Positions 35,101 through 47,722 of a DNA stretch of 64,000 nucleotides are shown one piece after another. The stretch is from Protonemura montana. Lineage: Eukaryota; Arthropoda; Insecta; Plecoptera; Nemouridae. Numbering within the stretch: position 1 is the stretch's first letter; each line of letters opens with the position of its first letter. The notes under the pieces were generated by a model, which saw only the letters and a program-made list of their open reading frames with translations, was not told where the DNA came from and did no database searches. The position numbers and the translations under genes were made by a program. The stretch lies in the NCBI GenBank assembly GCA_947568835.1, contig OX387607.1, forward strand, positions 6,829,201-6,893,200. Direction: 5' to 3'.

Positions 35101-37621
35101 GTATCACCGGTTTGTAGGGAGGCGTTTCGTGGCACGATGTCGAACGATGGCAAAGCTTGTTTTGATAAACCTTTGGAAAAACAGATTGTATTATTGTTTC
35201 TTTCCAATTTCCAGTATATTTCGGGAAAATTTTGACCTTTAACTTTCTATGTAACATTTTTCTGTATTAAATAACCTCCAGAATACAGGTATTTTTAGAC
35301 AAAACTTCTAAATATCAGGCTAAAAAATTAAATTATGTAATTTTCGATGTTGGCCACAATTAAATGGAATTGGTTGATTAACTCATAGCTACCAGTAATC
35401 CTGAGAGTGCTCGCAGATTCGATCCATTCGCTGCTACCAACTTTCCTGACCTTGCAAGTCACGACTCCTTCAAACGATGTGTTTGTTGTATGAAATGAGC
35501 AGCCACAATCTCCCTTATCAAGTCCAAGCCCGTAATATCCATAATTTTCCGCGATTTTTGTCGAATTGTGTCCCAGACTGAAGTCGAACGTGGATCCCGT
35601 TGGCAAAGTGAAGATGCAGTTCTGCAACGGTGACATCGAGCGCAGGGAGAAATAAACTGCGCTCACGAACACCCGACCAACGTCTTTACTGGGCCAGAGT
35701 TGATCATCTGAAAAATACAAGAAACATATGGAGTTTTGAATTTTGTATTGTTAATTGCTGCCAGTTTTGATTTTTACGATCTAGTGAAAGAGAACTGTCT
35801 CTAAAAGAAGTCAGAAATATACCTGTATTGACTCAGATTCCAATAAAAAAACATTGTTGTTTTTTATATACCACAGAGTCTTGGTCCTGAACTCACAAGA
35901 CATACAAGATGCACAAGATACACAAGATACATAAGGTCAATAGATTGTCGCACCGTAAACCCCAACTATTCATTCATTCTTACTGATGATTACATTCATG
36001 ACCAGCAATAACATATTTGACATCCTGGAGAATATCCTTGTAGTTGTGTGGCAAACTTTTTCAATGTATCGCGCTAATTGTCATTATTACGTTAGTACCA
36101 CCAAATGATAATTAGCACTCCTGATTTTGCAATATTTGTTTATTTATTAGAAATTAACTGGTTATTTTTTTTAATACAAAATTTGAGCAATTTAAGGGAC
36201 TATTTGTATATACTAGAGGATTGCATTGCTTCTTGAAAGTTACATTGCTTCTCTCTAAACTGTGACTTGTACGGGTCGCGCTTTTTTTCAACAATATGGC
36301 CCTATAATATGATGAAGTTCAGTGAGTATTCCAAAAAATTGCATAATACTGATAACGTTGATGTATACAGTTTGCATATGCGTATGCTGTTGACCAGTTC
36401 TGTTCGGGAGGGAGGTTGGATGGATGGAGGTTAGGACAGCAACCTCTTTCGTCTTGCGTATCAACCTCTCGACGGCATGGATTTGTGAAGAAATCCTTTT
36501 GTTCGCGTTTTATCGTCCTTCGGAAGCGACGTTAAGCAGGTGGTCCCCTCGATGCTCTTCGACAGGATCAGGAAGTGCCAGCACCGTGTTTCCCCTCCTT
36601 CCTTCTACGCTAGGTTAGGTTCATAATCCTAATCATCATCCACTCATTCACCGACGCCTTTAGATCGTGTCCACATAGCCGGATGTCAAAACAGTGCGTC
36701 GTTAAACCACAATAATCAAATCAAATCGCATGAAATCCACAGCTATGATGATTTTTGAGACCACCGGATGAACAAATTAAATAATACAAATGAAATATAA
36801 TGGTGTCTGTGAATTTGGCATATTGTACAGAGGTAAATTCATCTGCAAGGACGACCTTTAAGTTTTTAACTATACTTTTTAGTTTATACCATGGCATTAA
36901 AATAAATACCTCTTTTCACTTACTTCATAGCATTTCTATTGGGATTAAATTTATAAGTTAGTTTATCTCGTCTAACATTTTGATGTATCTACAAAGCAGA
37001 AATTAAGCTTATCCCCTTTAAATGTGTAGGTAAAGTTGTTATCACCATGGTAACAACCCCTGAAAACACCATCTGTGATTGGCTGATCATCTACTCCGAC
37101 AACTGTCTTTTTGGATCCATTATGGATGTTGACCAACAGATGAAAAATACAACAATTGTGAGTTATTCCACACTCACCTTTGATCTCGTTAAACTGGGTT
37201 AATGTTTCTGTTGTCAAGCAAGATCCCAGGATGGCGATAATGACCGCTTTGAAAATCACCTGTAAAATGAATACCAAAATCGAACACTTTTTTAAGCCCA
37301 ACTGTTGTTGACCTTGATCGCTGGTCATCAGCCCATTAATTAACTAGTACCGGTCAAGTGAGGTGGACAACACACGCTGCACGTTGGATATCCGTCAAAA
37401 TCGTGTCAGGAGAAGCATTTTAGGCTTCGTTTCTTACATCTGTATCCTTATATTTTTTCTATCTTACATTTTCTATCTAATGGTTGTTATTAGAAAATAC
37501 CATCTTCTTTAACTTTCAAGTTTGCAAAGGTTTTATGTACCATTGTCAAACTCTTTTACCATCGCTATAAGTACAAACGTTACAGTAATGATTACAGAAT
37601 AATTATGTACTTGTTTACCAT
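32125..37621 (-). CDS. MSP2: secreted two-Ig-module serine protease
   Basis: Exons: probable ATG-only end of exon 1 at 37619-37621, then 37178-37259, 35393-35707, 34829-35170, 33801-33914, 33545-33709, 33104-33408 and 32125-32502 (567 aa). The signal core is VIFKAVIIAILGSCLTT. An unspliced ATG at 37328 is also in frame (589 aa), so the start is uncertain. Ig module 1 covers residues about 29-133, Ig module 2 about 134-247 with the four-cysteine pattern. The linker is Pro/Thr-rich (PKSTTTPRPTTVQPGT). The S1 domain starts DCGRNHLDQVTSL|ISGG, with His343, Asp in QYDIAVV and Ser506 in GDSGGG; Ser189. Expected to be a hemolymph protease of an innate immune or clotting type cascade, by family inference. 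An AATAAA lies at 32076-32081. Confidence 0.85.
32522..32860 (+). repeat. About 330-bp dispersed element, copy a (MSP2 intron)
   Basis: Shares landmarks with four other copies: GCCAGCG near the start, GCCGGTAACACG, TGCGAGTAATCGGCGAGAAA and GGCGGCCATTTTT at the end. No frame or clear terminal inverted repeat. Confidence 0.7.
34027..34409 (-). repeat. 5S-derived SINE copy in MSP2 intron
   Basis: On the minus strand the order is a degraded 5S half (single unit, no tandem expansion), then the family body, then a tail at ACACACTGTTTTGACA. It sits between the Ig module 2 and linker exons. Confidence 0.7.
36393..36720 (+). repeat. 5'-truncated 5S-derived SINE in MSP2 intron
   Basis: Begins CAGTTCTGTTCGGGAGG, carries ATCAACCTCTCGACGGCATG and ends near GTGCGTCGTTAAACCAC. 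The 5S part is missing. Confidence 0.75.
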
Positions 37622-39080
37622 GATTTTTTGGTCCAGATTCCAACGTAATTGGCTTTTAATTTTACGTACTCATCACTTACAGTGCGAACGCAAAATTTAA
37701 TTCTAGCACGAGTCAAAGTTCAAATGTAATAAATACAAACGCAAATAACTTCTCCTTGGGCTAAGAGAGAGACCGAGATGTTGCCAGAGCGACTCCAGCG
37801 CGTAAACTGATCATGTTTTCTTAAAACATAATCCCTGGTGGGGATAAACAACCAAGTAGCTGTAGTTATCTTGAACTCAAGTATGGGATTTATATTGATT
37901 CAATGATCAAGGAGGAAACGAATACAGCGCAGGCTGAAAAATTGCACAAGTTATGCAACAGCTATGGTTTTCCATCTGTGGTTTTTACTAAGATTGTACA
38001 ACGATTGTAACAGTCAATTTTAGATTTACGTAGATCTACGTTATGCAAGCTGGTGGATACAGAGGAATACTGTGAAGGAAAAGGAACTCTTTAATGCTAG
38101 CGTACTTCCTTAGACTTGTGAGAATATTTTTCCCGTCTGACAAAGCGGAGATGTGCCCAAAAAGCGCATTGTTGGTAGTGATACAGCAGTGGTGTAGCCA
38201 GGATGTCAAGGTGAGGGTGTGAAAAGAAATCTAGGGACATCTAAATTATTTTCAGAACAATGATATTTCTTATTTTGTCCTGATTGGCCATACAGCACGA
38301 GATGTTGTGAGGGAGGGATGCGGGGAGTCTTGAAACCAACACCGAATAACGGTACTATTTGCGGAGGGGGGGGGGGGGGGGGGAGAGAAAAATTAAAATC
38401 GAGGTCATATTTTAGAGCGAATCTACTTTTTCATGTCTACATTTAAAAGTCTTCGGTGCTTTCTCAGGCTCATAAATTAATATCAAGTTATCTATTAAGG
38501 CAATACCTGTGGCAATACCTTTGATTCGATGCGCGAGTTTAATTTTTTGTTCCTTACAAAACAAAGTTTTGGGGCTCCAGACACGATGTTAACACCTTCA
38601 GATTCCCGTTTTGTTAACTCCAATAAGCATCCAATGTAGGGACACATTTTTGTTTTATCTTATTAATTTATCTTCTAAAAAGCAGATGTGAAAAGGATGT
38701 CTGGAGCAATGTGCCAAGCGTTTGAGCTGCTTGCCCATTTTCTTGTACTCGAGAGAAAAGATCTCTAGTGAATTCAAACCAATCTTTTCAGACTTTACCT
38801 GATCATGCCATTGAAGTTAGAATTCTAAATATCGAGTATCTTGTTGACAAACGATTAAACTTATAGCGGACAGTTTTTTTTTCTCCACTTGCTAAATTAA
38901 CCCCCACAATGGCACTTTAAAAAAAAAAAATGCAGGATGTTCTCTCAGTGGGACGGCTTGTCACTCTACGTTTATGTATACACTTTGCAATTAGGAGGTG
39001 TTGGATTCGTATCCCGATTCGGTTTGCGCTTCCCCGCCAAAATTAGATGAGTTTAATTTACCTCCAGTGGGTTATCTAGA
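37622..39080. other. MSP2 upstream / MSP3 downstream intergenic DNA
   Basis: No gene recognised. A single hAT-like end (CAGTGGTGTAGCCAGG) starts at 38187 with no partner end found. A poly-G run lies at about 38367-38384. A minus-strand AATAAA at 39085-39090 may serve MSP3. Confidence 0.35.
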
Positions 39081-39198
39081 GCAATTTATTATTGGTACAC
39101 ATCTAACGCGAATTAATAAAGGAACAGTTTATACAAATTACGGTTCTCAAAAGTTCACATCTTCACACGATGCAATTCTTGCTTAGTATTGATACAAC

Positions 39199-42100
39199 TC
39201 AAAATGATGCTTTAAATATAGCTGGCTCGATAAAACCGTTAATGTACGTAGCAACATCAGTAAATCCAGTAAAAAACTGGTTGGCGCACTGTCCTCGAAC
39301 TTTCGAAATTTCAAAGCTGACACTGGTAATGCCGCGCAAGAAGTAGCTGTGGGTGGTCGCGTTCATGAAAAAGATCCCTCCTCCGGAGTCACCCTTGCAG
39401 ACGCTAGTGTTCTTGTTGCGGAATCCAGCGCAGAACTTGTCTGCAGTGTAGTAGTTCTCAACTTGGCTGTCTTCTGATATAGCAGCTTTGCATACGGAAT
39501 CTGATACAAAAGGAAGTTTCACGGATTGCAGCTCTGGGCTTGCCGTATCGTTTCCGGTTGCTCCCCAGCCGATAGCCTGTAACGGATAATAAAGCATGCC
39601 ACTGAAATTATAAGTATAGGGTCAATCCATGTCATATCAACACAGCATAAAACCTGACCAACTTATGTGCAGATTTTTTTTTTTTTCAAAATGTTATCTC
39701 GCACTGTTTATGCGCTTAAGCCGTCCGAACTTTTGCTTTTTTGAGTGTTATGGTGTGCCTTCCACAACGTTTGGGCTTATTGCTAACGACCCGTTGAAGC
39801 CAACAAACAAATTAAAAACACTGCTGGAAATATGGGAAAATTTCAAAAAGTGTAGGGTAAAAAAAAATCTGTGAAAATTAAAAACACTTCCCTTAATGTA
39901 CAATCATACTATAAATAAAATAAAAACATTTTCATATTTTTATGTTGGCAAACATTTTAAAGGACGTCACTAGAACTTATTACGCTTATCTGGGTGTGTC
40001 GTGATGGGGTTCCCACATTTTATTTCAGAAACATAATTTCATCTCGATTATTTAAGTTTTTGGATGAAAATGAGCAATCCCCCTAATGTTATCTCCCGAT
40101 CAGTCCCATTTTAAGCCGTTGCTTCTGCTTAAAATTAAAAAAGTATCAAGTTTTGAAATGTGTCTAGTAGTTATAAGCTTTCCAGAAAGTTTCACGTCGT
40201 GATTCACATTAGATTTTGAGATAAGAAATATTTTCTCTCGGTTTGCATATGTTATTACATATACATTTAAATCAGATGTTTTTTTTCTCCCAATTGGTCC
40301 TGTTTTAAGGTATTGCTCGTGATTAAAATAAAATATATATGCATTTCAGAATTGTGTCACTTTTAAAACAGTTCTTTACCACTTTCCAAACAAGCAAGTC
40401 AATAATATTTGACGCAATCTTAAAAATGGGCCAGTTTGTCTTTAGAATGAAGTTTTGGATTGAAGAAATGTTAAATATCATATCTTACGTTCATCATTCA
40501 ACACGATAAAGAGCATTCGCGAAGACCTAGTTATTTAATTTCTGAAAGGTTTATTAAAGCAGACATTGGGTTTTTCGAAACTCATTTGCCTCTCATTTAC
40601 TCAGACATGCTCAGTTAACATGAGGACCGTTACTCTGTTCACTTACCACTCCGACATTTCCATCTACCAGTTGCAGTTTTTTCGACGAACTATCCCAATC
40701 CATACAGATAACATCTACAAAATCAGTTATCAAGGCTTCTTTATGAAGTACCACCAAGGCAATGTCGTACTGGAACTTTGCCCGTCTTCCCTGGTACCGA
40801 GGCTCGACAATGATTTCTTTGGCATTGAAACGCTGCACACTTTTCGAATCTTCTGTCCATTTCCAGTCGCGGAAATGTTTACCCAGTCCAATTTTGAACA
40901 AGTTCGAGTCCGCAACCGAGCCTGATTGTTCAGACACGAAGCAGTGCGCCGCTGAAATCAATCAATTGCAAAAATTTATAAGATTATAAGCGAAATTAAA
41001 ATTGGATTTAGAAATGCCTACAATAATTTTCTGAGAGAAAATGTCTAGGAATTTTTTATAGGAAAAGGAGAAAAGGAGACTTTGAAAAGAATAAAAAGCT
41101 AGAGTAGAGCGATAACTCTAGAAATATGTACAACATGGAAGAGATGGCTAAGAAGGGATTGGCAGGAAGTGTTTTGTCGACTTAGTTATTCATAGAGGTT
41201 ATGGATTAGTAATAAGAGAAGTCGAAGGGGAAGAATTGGATACATACATACATGCATGTATGCAGATTATATTTTAATATGGGGGAAAAAGATCAAGTTC
41301 AATCAAAGATAGAAAGCTTTGAGAAGATAAAAGAGAAGTTTGGAATGAAAATTAACAAAGAAAATTATAAATGTGTAATATTGATAACAACGAGCACCTT
41401 GTTGTACCAAAGATTATATGTGTAATGAAATGAGAAATATTTTAGAGTTTACAAATAAAGTACATTAAAATTTTACAAAATTACCTGTGAGAACGATTTT
41501 GGTGGAGATGAGCGTTCCCCCGCACTGTTGAATGTAGTTAGTGCCAGCGAGTTTGTAGATCCCCGCGTGCCACGGGAACTCCCCAACCACTGCGTCGCTC
41601 CCTCCAGAGATGAGAGTCGACACTTGGTCCATATGATTGCGACCGCAATCTAGAACAAAATCAGTCAATATTTTATAAAAAAAAAAAATGTTGCGTTCTG
41701 AAAATTACTGTATTTACTGGCCCCAGCAGGCTTTTAGTAAAAGATCCAGTAACACCCAGTACACTTTGTTTACTCTGAAAGTACGTTTCGGATCACCTTG
41801 TACAGTACGTTGTTGTAGTTACGAAATGGATTCAGTAAATACTTGTTTACTAACACAGCGAGACCAATTTTGCACAGTTAAAGAGAGTCTGGCATATAAT
41901 TTAGAATCAAAAATCTTATTCTGCAGATTTAATGATCCTGGGCTAACATCAGATGTGCGAAATCTTATGGAACTGGAGTGCCCCTCTAGCTGAACGGCAT
42001 TTTCCTCGCCTCCACGCTGAACTATTTAGGAACTCGTCCAAGAGATGGCACTATCAGAAATAAAGCTTACCTCTTTCGCGCTGAAAAAAAACGCTTTGCA

Positions 42101-45100
42101 GTTCTCTCCACCACATTTCAACATCAATCATCACTATGCTAACGCACTCTGTCAACGGGTTTCTAGACTAATACCGATTTATTCGAGTGGCTCCACAGCC
42201 AATGGATGAAATATCTGTGTAAGCTTTTGCTGTGCTGTGAGTTTTTTTGGGTTTTTGGATGATTTCCTCTGAGCACATTCCCCAAAAAACCGTGAGTTCG
42301 TACCTGTTCCCGGCTTGGCGGCCATGGTTCTAGGCGTTGTCGTGGACTTGGGTTTTGCTTTGAGACGTCGACGAGCGTTGTCGGTGATTCGGAATATACT
42401 TTCGACGTTCCAATGAGCGTTATCGGAACGTCGGAAAATACTTTCGACGTTTCTCTCTAGATAATACCAGATAAACGTTTAATTTCCAAGAAATCTCATT
42501 TTCGTCAAAGGGCTCCATAAAAAGGTGGTTAGGTTTAGGGGCAGTTTTCTTTTGCAGTTAACATTAAGGGTAGTATTTTTTTGCAGTTATCATCACGGGA
42601 AGTTGGAGACGTGCCACCCATGCCGTAGAGAGGTTGATAAGCAATGTGAATGAAGTCGCTGTACCAATTTTCATCCCTCATACCTCTCTCTCAAATTTCC
42701 CAAGGTTCACTGGAACCTTGAACGACGCGTGACCTTCAAGTCCGCCCTTGGTTTTGAAGTGAAGGAGTTATTAAATCCCCATTTATCAATGGCATTTTGG
42801 GAGGAGCCTGGTTTTCCCTTCTTTCTAGTCGAGACTTTTAAAGTCATTCTCACCGAATTCACAGTAGAAATTATACTAGGGACACGAGGTCCGTAAAAAA
42901 TCAATAAAAAAATTCGGTACCTTTAGTTTCGATCACCATAACGCCCATGTGCCACCTCCCATTAGTAGTAAGTGGCTCTTTACCAATCTTGCACAAGATC
43001 TGCCCGTTGTATTTAGCGTCCACTCGAAGGGTGATTCCACACTTGCCTTCCGAAAGACCAGTCCCAAAATACTGGTACTCATCTGTAAGTGTGGAGTTCG
43101 AGCCTAGGTCGTAGTTGACCTCTGTGCCATCGGGCAGAATGAACCGACAGGCTTGCAGACGACGGTTTTCAGCGTTACATGTGATGTTGATGGTATCACC
43201 AGTTTGCAGGGAGGCTCGCCGAGGTTCGATGTCGAATGATGGCAACGATTCGTTTGAAATATCTGTTGAAAATTTAGCAATAATTTTTTTGTAGGCCCTT
43301 TAGTAAAAAGAACTAGTATAGTTTCTTGGTAATTTTTGTAAACTTATAGCCGCAGTAGACAACGGCGTTTAATTTAAATTTATGTATGTATATTTTTAAA
43401 GAATCCGTTTGAAAACCGAAAATGGACAAAGTAGAAAGGAAAAAATTAAATGCAAATACAGATTCTACAAAGTCTGTCTTTTATTAGACCCCCAATTTCC
43501 AAGCTATCTTTACCAACTTCGAAAAAAAAGGAAATCCATGGAAGATTAAACTTTTGGTAGCCATGTAGATGCTGAGATCTCCTGACATATATAGCTCGTA
43601 AAAGCTGATTTCTTATGTCACACGATTGGAGCTACCAAATAAAAAAATATGGCTTTAAAATAAATATATCTAATTATACATATTAGAACTTTTTAATATT
43701 AGCATTTTTTTGTATCTTGTCAATTACCAGTAATCCTTAGTGTGCTCGCAGATTTGATCCATTCGTTGCTACCAACTTTCTTGACCTTGCAAGACACAAC
43801 TCCTTCAAACGAAGTGTGAGCTACTGTGAAAATACATCCACATTCTCCCTTGTCAAGTCCGCGACCGAAATATCCCTGATATTCTCCGATTTTCGTCGAA
43901 TTGTGTCCCAGACTGAAGTCGAACTTGGACCCCGTTGGCAGAGTGACGATGCAGTTCTGCAACGGCGAAGGCGAGATCAGCAGGAAATTGACTGACCCCA
44001 GTGGAGCCCGACCGATTTCTTTACTGGGCCAGAGTTGTTCGTCTGAAAAATTACGACTAACTTAAGTATTTGTGCATTTATTTGACTATTCGTTCTGATT
44101 TCAGTTGAGTCATACAGATTTTTTTTTTTTTTTTTTTTGGAACATGTTTGTACACTGGTAACGAAACTTTGCGAAGCTTTGCGAAAACCAAGGAGGCTGG
44201 AATCCCTTTCTTCTGTTAATCTGGGGGCAAAAAATCAGGAGAACGAGGTTTCAGCCTCATTGAGTTTCCCTGTGCATTTTCACAAATTTGGGAAACTATA
44301 TTTTGAAAATTTGTGCCAAGGCTGAACTCTTATTAAGTTGATTTGAATATAAAGAAAACATGGTCAGATCTACCAAGATAAAACAAAAACTGACAGTGGT
44401 TTTATTTTCGTTAGGAGAAGGTCATTGCACAATCTATGTAAGAAACCAGAATTTTAACTGCTCTTGTCATAGCATATCCGGCCAATTTCAATCAAATTCA
44501 AATTTCGTCCTGAACTCTGGTCACATGATCGAGCCAAAAATCCAATTACTAACATTCACTTGAAATAGGGAATATTTTTTTAGTTTGGTACTAACATTTG
44601 AAGGTTATTAATTCCTTTTCTGTCACGGAATTGAACACAGAGCAGAGAGCCCCTTAAAATTCCTTGTTCCCTAAACCTGCCACATCTCTGGAACCAGCCA
44701 TTTTTTTTTGGATTATTTCTGGTATGCCACCAGGCGTAACAGGCAGGCAGCTTATACGTTACTGACATTGCGCTACTGTTAAACTGTCTTCGCGAAAAAT
44801 AGCCGCCAAATGACTACTTTACCGTCAAAAATATGTGACTTCTAGGTGAAGTCACCGTCGTTTTGAGTGTTAAAAAAATATTTCGTTATTTTTTGCCGAT
44901 TACTCGCATTTAAAACTGGTTTACGAGCAATTTATCTTTATTATTGCTAACCCCAACAATTGACATTTTGAGTCTTTACAATTTTATTTTAGATGTTTGT
45001 TAAAAAGGACGGTGGCACCTACCGTGTTACCGACTCGTTTGATGAGCAGAACGTTTAACATCAACGCTAGCCCTCCGACTTTATCCATACACTCTATGCA

Positions 45101-46619
45101 CAATACAAAAAAAAAAAATCTTCTAAGAAATAATTTCTCATCTTTCTTACTTCTTACGTATTCATGTTGAGCGAATGTTCCTGTTGTCAAGCAAACCCCC
45201 AGGATAGGCAGGATCAAAGACAACATTGTCTGAAACATGCAAGCTGTAATGAAAATCTCCAAATTTACAATTGAAAGGCTTTGTGTGACCTTGCGTACAC
45301 TTTGGTCCTACAATCACCTTTGTTTGAAAAAAATAATTTAGAGACAATCGAATATTTATCAATATGTTTTTTATGTAAGTCAGTGACTTATTTTTTAAAT
45401 ATACAATTACAGTAATGAGTATACTTTCATCTCAAATTGACGAAGGTCGCGCATTCTTTCCTAACTCTAGATACATTTTTTATTTGTTTTGGGTTCAGAG
45501 GAACTCGTTCTTATGAGTAGGTTTCAATCAAAAGTCAGTGGAGTGGAACGTAATTGTTGATTACAGGTTGGACAGAAATTACGAGCCACCACACTCATTG
45601 CTGTTGTTGAATTGTTAGTCTTGATAGAGCTCCACGACCTCCACTTATGCATTAGCACCTGTATCATTGCAAATTTATACATATCTGATTCCTCTGTCAT
45701 GTCATTACGTTTCATTAAGTACATAGCATTAAAATATATAATGATTGAAGGGAATTCCCAAATTGTAATGACATTTGTGAAATATATTTCAACGCAGTGA
45801 CCGAAATCCAAAGAAGTAACAGGTAAAAAATAACAACGTCGAGATTGGGAATTTGAGTTTTGTAGAAACCTGCCACACATTTGTGTACGTTTTTCAGCGA
45901 GGGTATGCAAAATCCACGGATGACAGGTAGTTAAATATTGCAATTCACAATATATGCTAACACAATCTCACCATGTAGTACACCGCGGTATTTACCTGCG
46001 AAAATCCCTGACCAATCCGATATTACTCCTATCAGGTCTGTCTGTCTCTTTTAAAATGACAAGTTTCTCGGTATTTCTACCGTATTGTTGAGATCCCCCT
46101 CCATGTTGTATGGATAATTGTGTGCGACCTATTGCTTGACCTCATAAACAGGAACATTCTATCGATTCACGGTAATAAGTGGGGGAATAATGATAAGTTG
46201 AGATGTGGTATAAATAGTGTGATGAAGCAAGTTCGATACTTCGTTTTGCCTGATGGCACGTGATAAGGAGCAAGATAATGGAAATCCAAGGAAAATGTTA
46301 AGATGGACAAAAAGCTTGGTATACCTGGACAGAGTCTTGGCTGGAAAACGAATGCGATATTCACAATTATTTCATGGATTGTATGATGATTTTTGTTGTT
46401 AAACTAACAAAATACTACATAGACACCTGCCGAGTCCAATTAATTAAAAATGCACGGAGAAAAACAGTTCGAAAAGTGATCAAAAGATTTCGTATTTTGT
46501 ACCCGCGAAATTTAGAACCAACATGCACTACTTTCAGCTAAACAACCAAAATAAAGTACTACAATTCGGTTATTTAGTTGGATTAGTAATTTCAATAAAA
46601 TGCACACACTGTTTACCAT
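39199..46619 (-). CDS. MSP3: secreted two-Ig-module serine protease
   Basis: Exons: ATG-only end of exon 1 at 46617-46619, then 45151-45229, 43728-44042, 42921-43262, 42304-42456, 41485-41649, 40647-40951 and 39199-39576 (579 aa). The signal exon also has its own ATG at 45226 (TMLSLILPILGVCLTT). Ig module 1 is residues about 28-132, Ig module 2 about 133-246. The linker exon (about 247-297) contains two copies of a 14-residue unit (NVESIFR..DNA) before PKSTTTPRT. The S1 domain starts DCGRNHMDQVSTL|ISGG, with His355, Asp415 and Ser518 in GDSGGG; Ser189. Lengths of the Ig1 (315), Ig2 (342) and three protease exons (165, 305, 378) equal those of MSP2 and MSP4. A TATA-like box lies about 70 bases above the ATG. 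Confidence 0.85.
41050..41400 (+). mobile_element. Degraded non-LTR retrotransposon reverse transcriptase fragment
   Basis: In shifted frames one reads GLAGSVLS, REVEGEELDT and, around 41255-41275, ADYILIWG in place of the RT motif ADDILIWG, then KIESFEKIKEKFGMKINKE. The order and spacing match the RT palm of LINE elements. Frameshifts and stops make it a relic. It lies in an MSP3 intron, opposite to the gene. Confidence 0.6.
42606..42705 (-). repeat. Fragment of the 5S-derived SINE
   Basis: GAGAGGTTGATAAGCAATGT and TCATCCCTCATACCTCTCTC match the body in reverse orientation; both ends are missing. Confidence 0.5.
44783..45070 (-). repeat. About 330-bp dispersed element, copy b (MSP3 intron)
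   Basis: Reverse orientation of copy a: AAAAATAGCCGCCAAATGAC at the left, GATTACTCGCATTTAAAACT in the middle, CCTACCGTGTTACCGACTC at the right. Confidence 0.7.
45750..45759. promoter_or_regulatory. Palindromic kappaB-like site
   Basis: GGGAATTCCC fits the Rel/Dorsal consensus GGGRNNYYCC. It lies in the first intron of MSP3, about 0.9 kb below the presumed first exon. A single match in 64 kb may be chance; it is worth noting because the gene is of an immune-type family. Confidence 0.2.
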
Positions 46620-46687
46620 TTTGTTTCTAAACACCACTTGTTAGTTTTCACTGAAGCTTTAAAAACATGTTTAACAGTGCACAAAAG

Positions 46688-46696
46688 TATTTATAG
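46688..46696 (-). promoter_or_regulatory. TATA-like box of MSP3
   Basis: CTATAAATA on the minus strand, about 70 bases above the presumed ATG-only first exon end (46617-46619). The position fits a short 5' UTR and supports the exon 1 call. Confidence 0.4.
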
Positions 46697-46954
46697 CGGC
46701 TTAGTCAGTAAGGCCTCGAGCAACGCGGGTTCCAAGATCTTAAATCACATAGCAACGCGGTAGCAGGATGTTGACAGCGAGACTCTCTTGAGAGGACTGG
46801 CCGTGTCTCGTTCTTGCATTGCCCTTGGGACTGTGGGTTGGTTCACAATAGCTTGAACTAGCGAGGTAGGGTTATCAAGCACGCCTGCATATGCAGTGCA
46901 TGTAAGTGCAAAGTTAGTGTGTAAAAGCGTATTTACTACTATATCGCTAATGTT

Positions 46955-47230
46955 AAACTGTTATTGCAAAAAATAGCCGCCAAATGACTACTTTACCGAC
47001 CAAAATGAAAGATTCTGCTAGGTGGAGTCACTGTCGTTTTGATTGATTAGTAATTTCATTTCGTTATTTCTTGCAGGTTACTTGCATTTGAGACTGGTTT
47101 AAGCTTGATTAATCATTTGTGTATTGTTTGTTGAAGAGGATGGCTTCAAGCGTCATCGGATGACACCTACCATTACCACGAGTTGCCGGCTCGAATTTTC
47201 TCAGCAGAAAGTTTGACGTTCACGAGGCCC
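46955..47230 (-). repeat. About 330-bp dispersed element, copy c (upstream of MSP3)
   Basis: AAAATAGCCGCCAAATGACT at the left, GGTTACTTGCATTTGAGACT in the middle and GAGTTGCCGGCTCG at the right match copies a and b. Confidence 0.7.
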
Positions 47231-47470
47231 TCTAATTAAAACTAGAAACTTAATTTGGTTTTTTGATAAAATGTAGTGACTTTCACGGGTCAGGAAACTG
47301 ACGTACATCTTAGAACTAAGTAACAAAGAAAATATTCGAGACAGATGTTTCCTTTATTTAGAATTATTACACATTATAATTATTCATGAAGTTATGAACT
47401 TATATGCAAAGAATGTATACCTTATAAATTACTTCTTTGATGTCATTTTTTAGATGCTAAACTAGACATG

Positions 47471-47722
47471 CAGTGGTGTAGCCAGGGGTAGGGCAGAAGG
47501 TTGCGGCGCCCCTATTTTGATTTCAGTACAGGAAAAAACTTAAGCAGCATAAATGCAAGCCCCCCCCCCCCCCCCCCTCTTTTTAAACTGTTATTTTTTG
47601 GAAAAATAAATAAGTCTAACGAAATAATTCTGGGCGCTTATCTGAATTTAAAAAATACATATCTACAAATTTATGTAGCCTGTCTAGAGCCCCAAATCTG
47701 AAATCCTGTAGCTAAGCCACTG
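47471..47722. mobile_element. Non-autonomous hAT-type MITE, 252 bp
   Basis: Starts CAGTGGTGTAGCCAGG and ends as the reverse complement of CAGTGGCTTAGCTACAGG. It is flanked by 8-bp near-duplicates TAGACATG (47463-47470) and TAGACACG (47723-47730). Contains a poly-C tract and no transposase. Confidence 0.75.

Noticed and set aside
37178..37328. MSP2 start at the in-frame ATG 37328
   Set aside because: Kept only as an alternative: MSP4 lacks any in-frame ATG there, and the signal exons share an 82-nt length after a common acceptor, so a spliced first exon is more likely.
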